This document shows, piece by piece, positions 62,180 to 64,000 of a stretch of DNA of 64,000 nt. The position numbers were made by a program, and so were the translations under genes. Within the stretch, counting starts at the first letter, position 1, and each line of letters opens with the position of its first letter. Under the pieces are notes generated by a model. It searched no databases and was not told the origin of the DNA. It worked only from the letters and a program-made list of their open reading frames with translations. This DNA is from Rhodoferax potami (GTDB taxonomy: Bacteria; Pseudomonadota; Gammaproteobacteria; Burkholderiales; Burkholderiaceae_C), in contig NZ_JAVBIK010000001.1 in assembly GCF_032193805.1 (NCBI RefSeq), positions 3,245,001-3,309,000 of the forward strand, given 5' to 3'.

Positions 62180-62849
62180 AAGTAACAAGCCCGATAACAA
62201 GGCCGGCAACAAAAAGGTCAATAAAGCGTGGTTACACGACCATATTAACGACCCCTATGTGAAATTGGCCAACAAAGAGGGCTACCGCGCGCGCGCTGCC
62301 TACAAGCTCAAAGAGATTGATGAAACCCTGCACTTGGTCAAACCGGGGCAGTTGGTGGTGGATTTGGGGTGCACCCCCGGTGCCTGGAGCCAGTACCTAC
62401 GGCGGCGCATGTCCCCTCAGGGGGCGGCGGCAGGGGCCCTGAACGGCACCTTGATCGGCCTGGACCTGCTGCCCATGGAGCCGATTGAAGGGGTGACCTT
62501 TATTCAAGGCGATTTCCGGGAGGCCGAAACTTTGACGCAACTGGAGGCCGCGCTGGGCGGGCACAAGGCGGATCTGGTGGTCTCGGACATGGCGCCCAAC
62601 CTGTCGGGCATTTCATCTGCAGACGCAGCCCGCATTGAGTACCTCGTTGAACTGGCCATCGAATTTGCCCAAAACCACATGAAACCCCAAGGCGCACTCG
62701 TCGCCAAAGTGTTCCATGGCGGGAGCTACAACGCCGTGGTGCAAAAGTTCAAGGAGGCCTTTGTCACTGTGAAGCCCTTGAAACCCAAAGCATCAAGGGA
62801 CCGGTCTTCTGAAACCTTCCTGATTGGGATGGGCCTGAAGGGCTTTTGA
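62163..62849 (+). CDS. rlmE: 23S rRNA 2'-O-methyltransferase RlmE (FtsJ)
   Basis: Methylates U2552 of 23S rRNA. 228 residues. SAM motif [28 protein letters not shown], and a final K in [14 protein letters not shown]. The frame upstream is in yhbY antisense and is not used. Confidence 0.97.
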   Translation: MKTQSKSNKPDNKAGNKKVNKAWLHDHINDPYVKLANKEGYRARAAYKLKEIDETLHLVKPGQLVVDLGCTPGAWSQYLRRRMSPQGAAAGALNGTLIGLDLLPMEPIEGVTFIQGDFREAETLTQLEAALGGHKADLVVSDMAPNLSGISSADAARIEYLVELAIEFAQNHMKPQGALVAKVFHGGSYNAVVQKFKEAFVTVKPLKPKASRDRSSETFLIGMGLKGF

Positions 62850-62881
62850 GACTTAGTTGATCAAACCCATGCTATTTCTAT

Positions 62882-62913
62882 GGATGTCCGCAAGCAAAAA
62901 AGTATGCGACATC
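62882..62913 (+). terminator. Hairpin between rlmE and ftsH
   Basis: GGATGT-C-CGCA / TGCG-ACATCC stem with a one-base bulge. No T-run. Confidence 0.45.
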
Positions 62914-62941
62914 CTTGAAAGGCCTAAAATGGTTGCCATGT
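62914..62941 (+). promoter_or_regulatory. Heat-shock (sigma-32-type) promoter of ftsH
   Basis: CTTGAAA (62914-62920) is a perfect -35 box; 13 bases on, TGCCATGT (62934-62941) matches CCCCATnT in six of eight. The ftsH start is about 35 bases beyond. Confidence 0.65.
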
Positions 62942-62981
62942 ATGCGGGGCAAGGGCCCTCGCGTCCTGAATGGAGCTTCGC

Positions 62982-64000
62982 TTGAATAATCAGTGGTTTT
63001 CTAAAGTTGCAGTTTGGTTGGTGATCGCCTTGGTGCTGTTCACCGTGTTCAAGCAATTTGATTCGCGCGCCTCTGCGTCTGGCATGGTCGGCTATTCCGA
63101 CTTCCTGGAGCAGGTCCGCAACAACCAGATCAAAAGCGCCATCATCCAAGAGGGGCAGGGCGGTACAGAAATTCTGGCCATCACCTCTGATGACCGCAAA
63201 GTCCGCACGACAGCGACTTATCTCGATCGCGGCCTAGTTGGCGATCTGATCGCCAACAACGTCAAATTCGATGTCAAGCCCCGCGAAGAAGGCTCCTTGC
63301 TCATGACTTTGCTGGTCAGCTGGGGCCCTATGTTGCTGTTGATCGGCGTGTGGGTGTACTTCATGCGCCAAATGCAGGGCGGCGGCAAGGGCGGAGCGTT
63401 CAGCTTCGGCAAGAGCAAAGCCCGTTTGCTCGACGAGAACACCAACACCGTGACCTTTGCCGATGTGGCGGGTTGTGATGAAGCCAAAGAAGAAGTGAAG
63501 GAAGTGGTTGACTTCTTGAAGGACCCCAGCAAGTTTCAAAAGCTCGGTGGCCGTATTCCCCGTGGTTTGCTGCTGGTGGGCCCTCCCGGTACCGGTAAAA
63601 CGCTGTTAGCCAAGTCGATTGCCGGCGAAGCCAAGGTGCCGTTCTTCAGTATCTCCGGTTCTGACTTTGTCGAAATGTTTGTGGGCGTGGGTGCATCTCG
63701 GGTGCGCGACATGTTCGAAAACGCCAAAAAGAACGCGCCATGCATCATCTTTATTGATGAAATTGACGCCGTCGGCCGCCAACGTGGTGCCGGCTTGGGC
63801 GGTGGCAATGACGAGCGCGAGCAAACTCTGAACCAGATGCTGGTGGAGATGGACGGCTTTGAGACCAATGTCGGCGTGATCGTGGTGGCCGCTACCAACC
63901 GCCCTGACATTCTGGACGCCGCTTTGCTGCGCCCCGGCCGTTTCGACCGTCAGGTCTACGTGACACTGCCCGATATCCGTGGCCGTGAACAGATCCTGAA
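62982..64000 (+). CDS. ftsH: ATP-dependent zinc metalloprotease FtsH, 5' part
   Basis: Membrane-bound AAA+ protease that degrades LpxC, sigma-32 and misfolded membrane proteins. The gene runs past the window, leaving 339 residues. Two transmembrane segments (about 7-25 and 105-125), Walker A GPPGTGKT (about 198), Walker [12 protein letters not shown], and the second region of homology [18 protein letters not shown]. The zinc motif would lie beyond the edge. It starts at TTG 62982, with GGAG 6 bases upstream. Confidence 0.97.
   Translation, partial: MNNQWFSKVAVWLVIALVLFTVFKQFDSRASASGMVGYSDFLEQVRNNQIKSAIIQEGQGGTEILAITSDDRKVRTTATYLDRGLVGDLIANNVKFDVKPREEGSLLMTLLVSWGPMLLLIGVWVYFMRQMQGGGKGGAFSFGKSKARLLDENTNTVTFADVAGCDEAKEEVKEVVDFLKDPSKFQKLGGRIPRGLLLVGPPGTGKTLLAKSIAGEAKVPFFSISGSDFVEMFVGVGASRVRDMFENAKKNAPCIIFIDEIDAVGRQRGAGLGGGNDEREQTLNQMLVEMDGFETNVGVIVVAATNRPDILDAALLRPGRFDRQVYVTLPDIRGREQIL

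Overview
The window is a chromosomal segment of a betaproteobacterium, most likely in or near Comamonadaceae (Rhodoferax, Curvibacter and Polaromonas-like). This rests on protein flavour, GC-rich codon use, the conserved order [56 protein letters not shown], the polyhydroxyalkanoate genes (phaZ, phaR), and a dispersed short repeat starting TGCGCGAGCAGCTAT. The species cannot be fixed from the sequence alone.

Layout. 1-9.6 kb is accessory and metabolic: a DUF4365 nuclease-like protein, small proteins beside a LysR regulator, a metY-hydrolase pair, a CBS protein, an intracellular PHB depolymerase, a GST, a cupin and aroC. 9.6-16.5 kb holds a two-gene unit of a PhnD-like lipoprotein and a GGDEF/EAL protein, a frameshifted Ca2+/H+ antiporter and three envelope proteins. 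16.5-24.6 kb is a glycine/serine catabolism block on the minus strand: gcvT-gcvH-gcvP, then dadA-sdaA, with a tandem glycine riboswitch ahead of gcvT and a second ahead of dadA. 24.6-31.4 kb covers lipid and acyl-CoA metabolism: plsC, a hydrolase, ETF-ubiquinone oxidoreductase, two SDRs and phaR, with two near-perfect palindromic operators and tRNA-Val. 31.4-40 kb has rimO, tRNA-Leu, rnr and a minus-strand DAO-HDOD-MBL-nnr operon.

40-55 kb is the large translation, isoprenoid and outer-membrane-biogenesis cluster. 55-64 kb is carA-lysE-carB, greA, a DUF4149 gene, yhbY divergent from rlmE, and the 5' part of ftsH, which runs off the end.

The window is mostly housekeeping. The least explained signals are regulatory or structural: the dispersed 28-base repeat, which enters four genes in one reading frame; serial glycine riboswitches; a binding protein paired with a c-di-GMP enzyme; promoter-sharing divergent gene pairs with probable leaderless starts; and several unassigned palindromes. 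No CRISPR array, rRNA operon, insertion sequence or prophage was seen.
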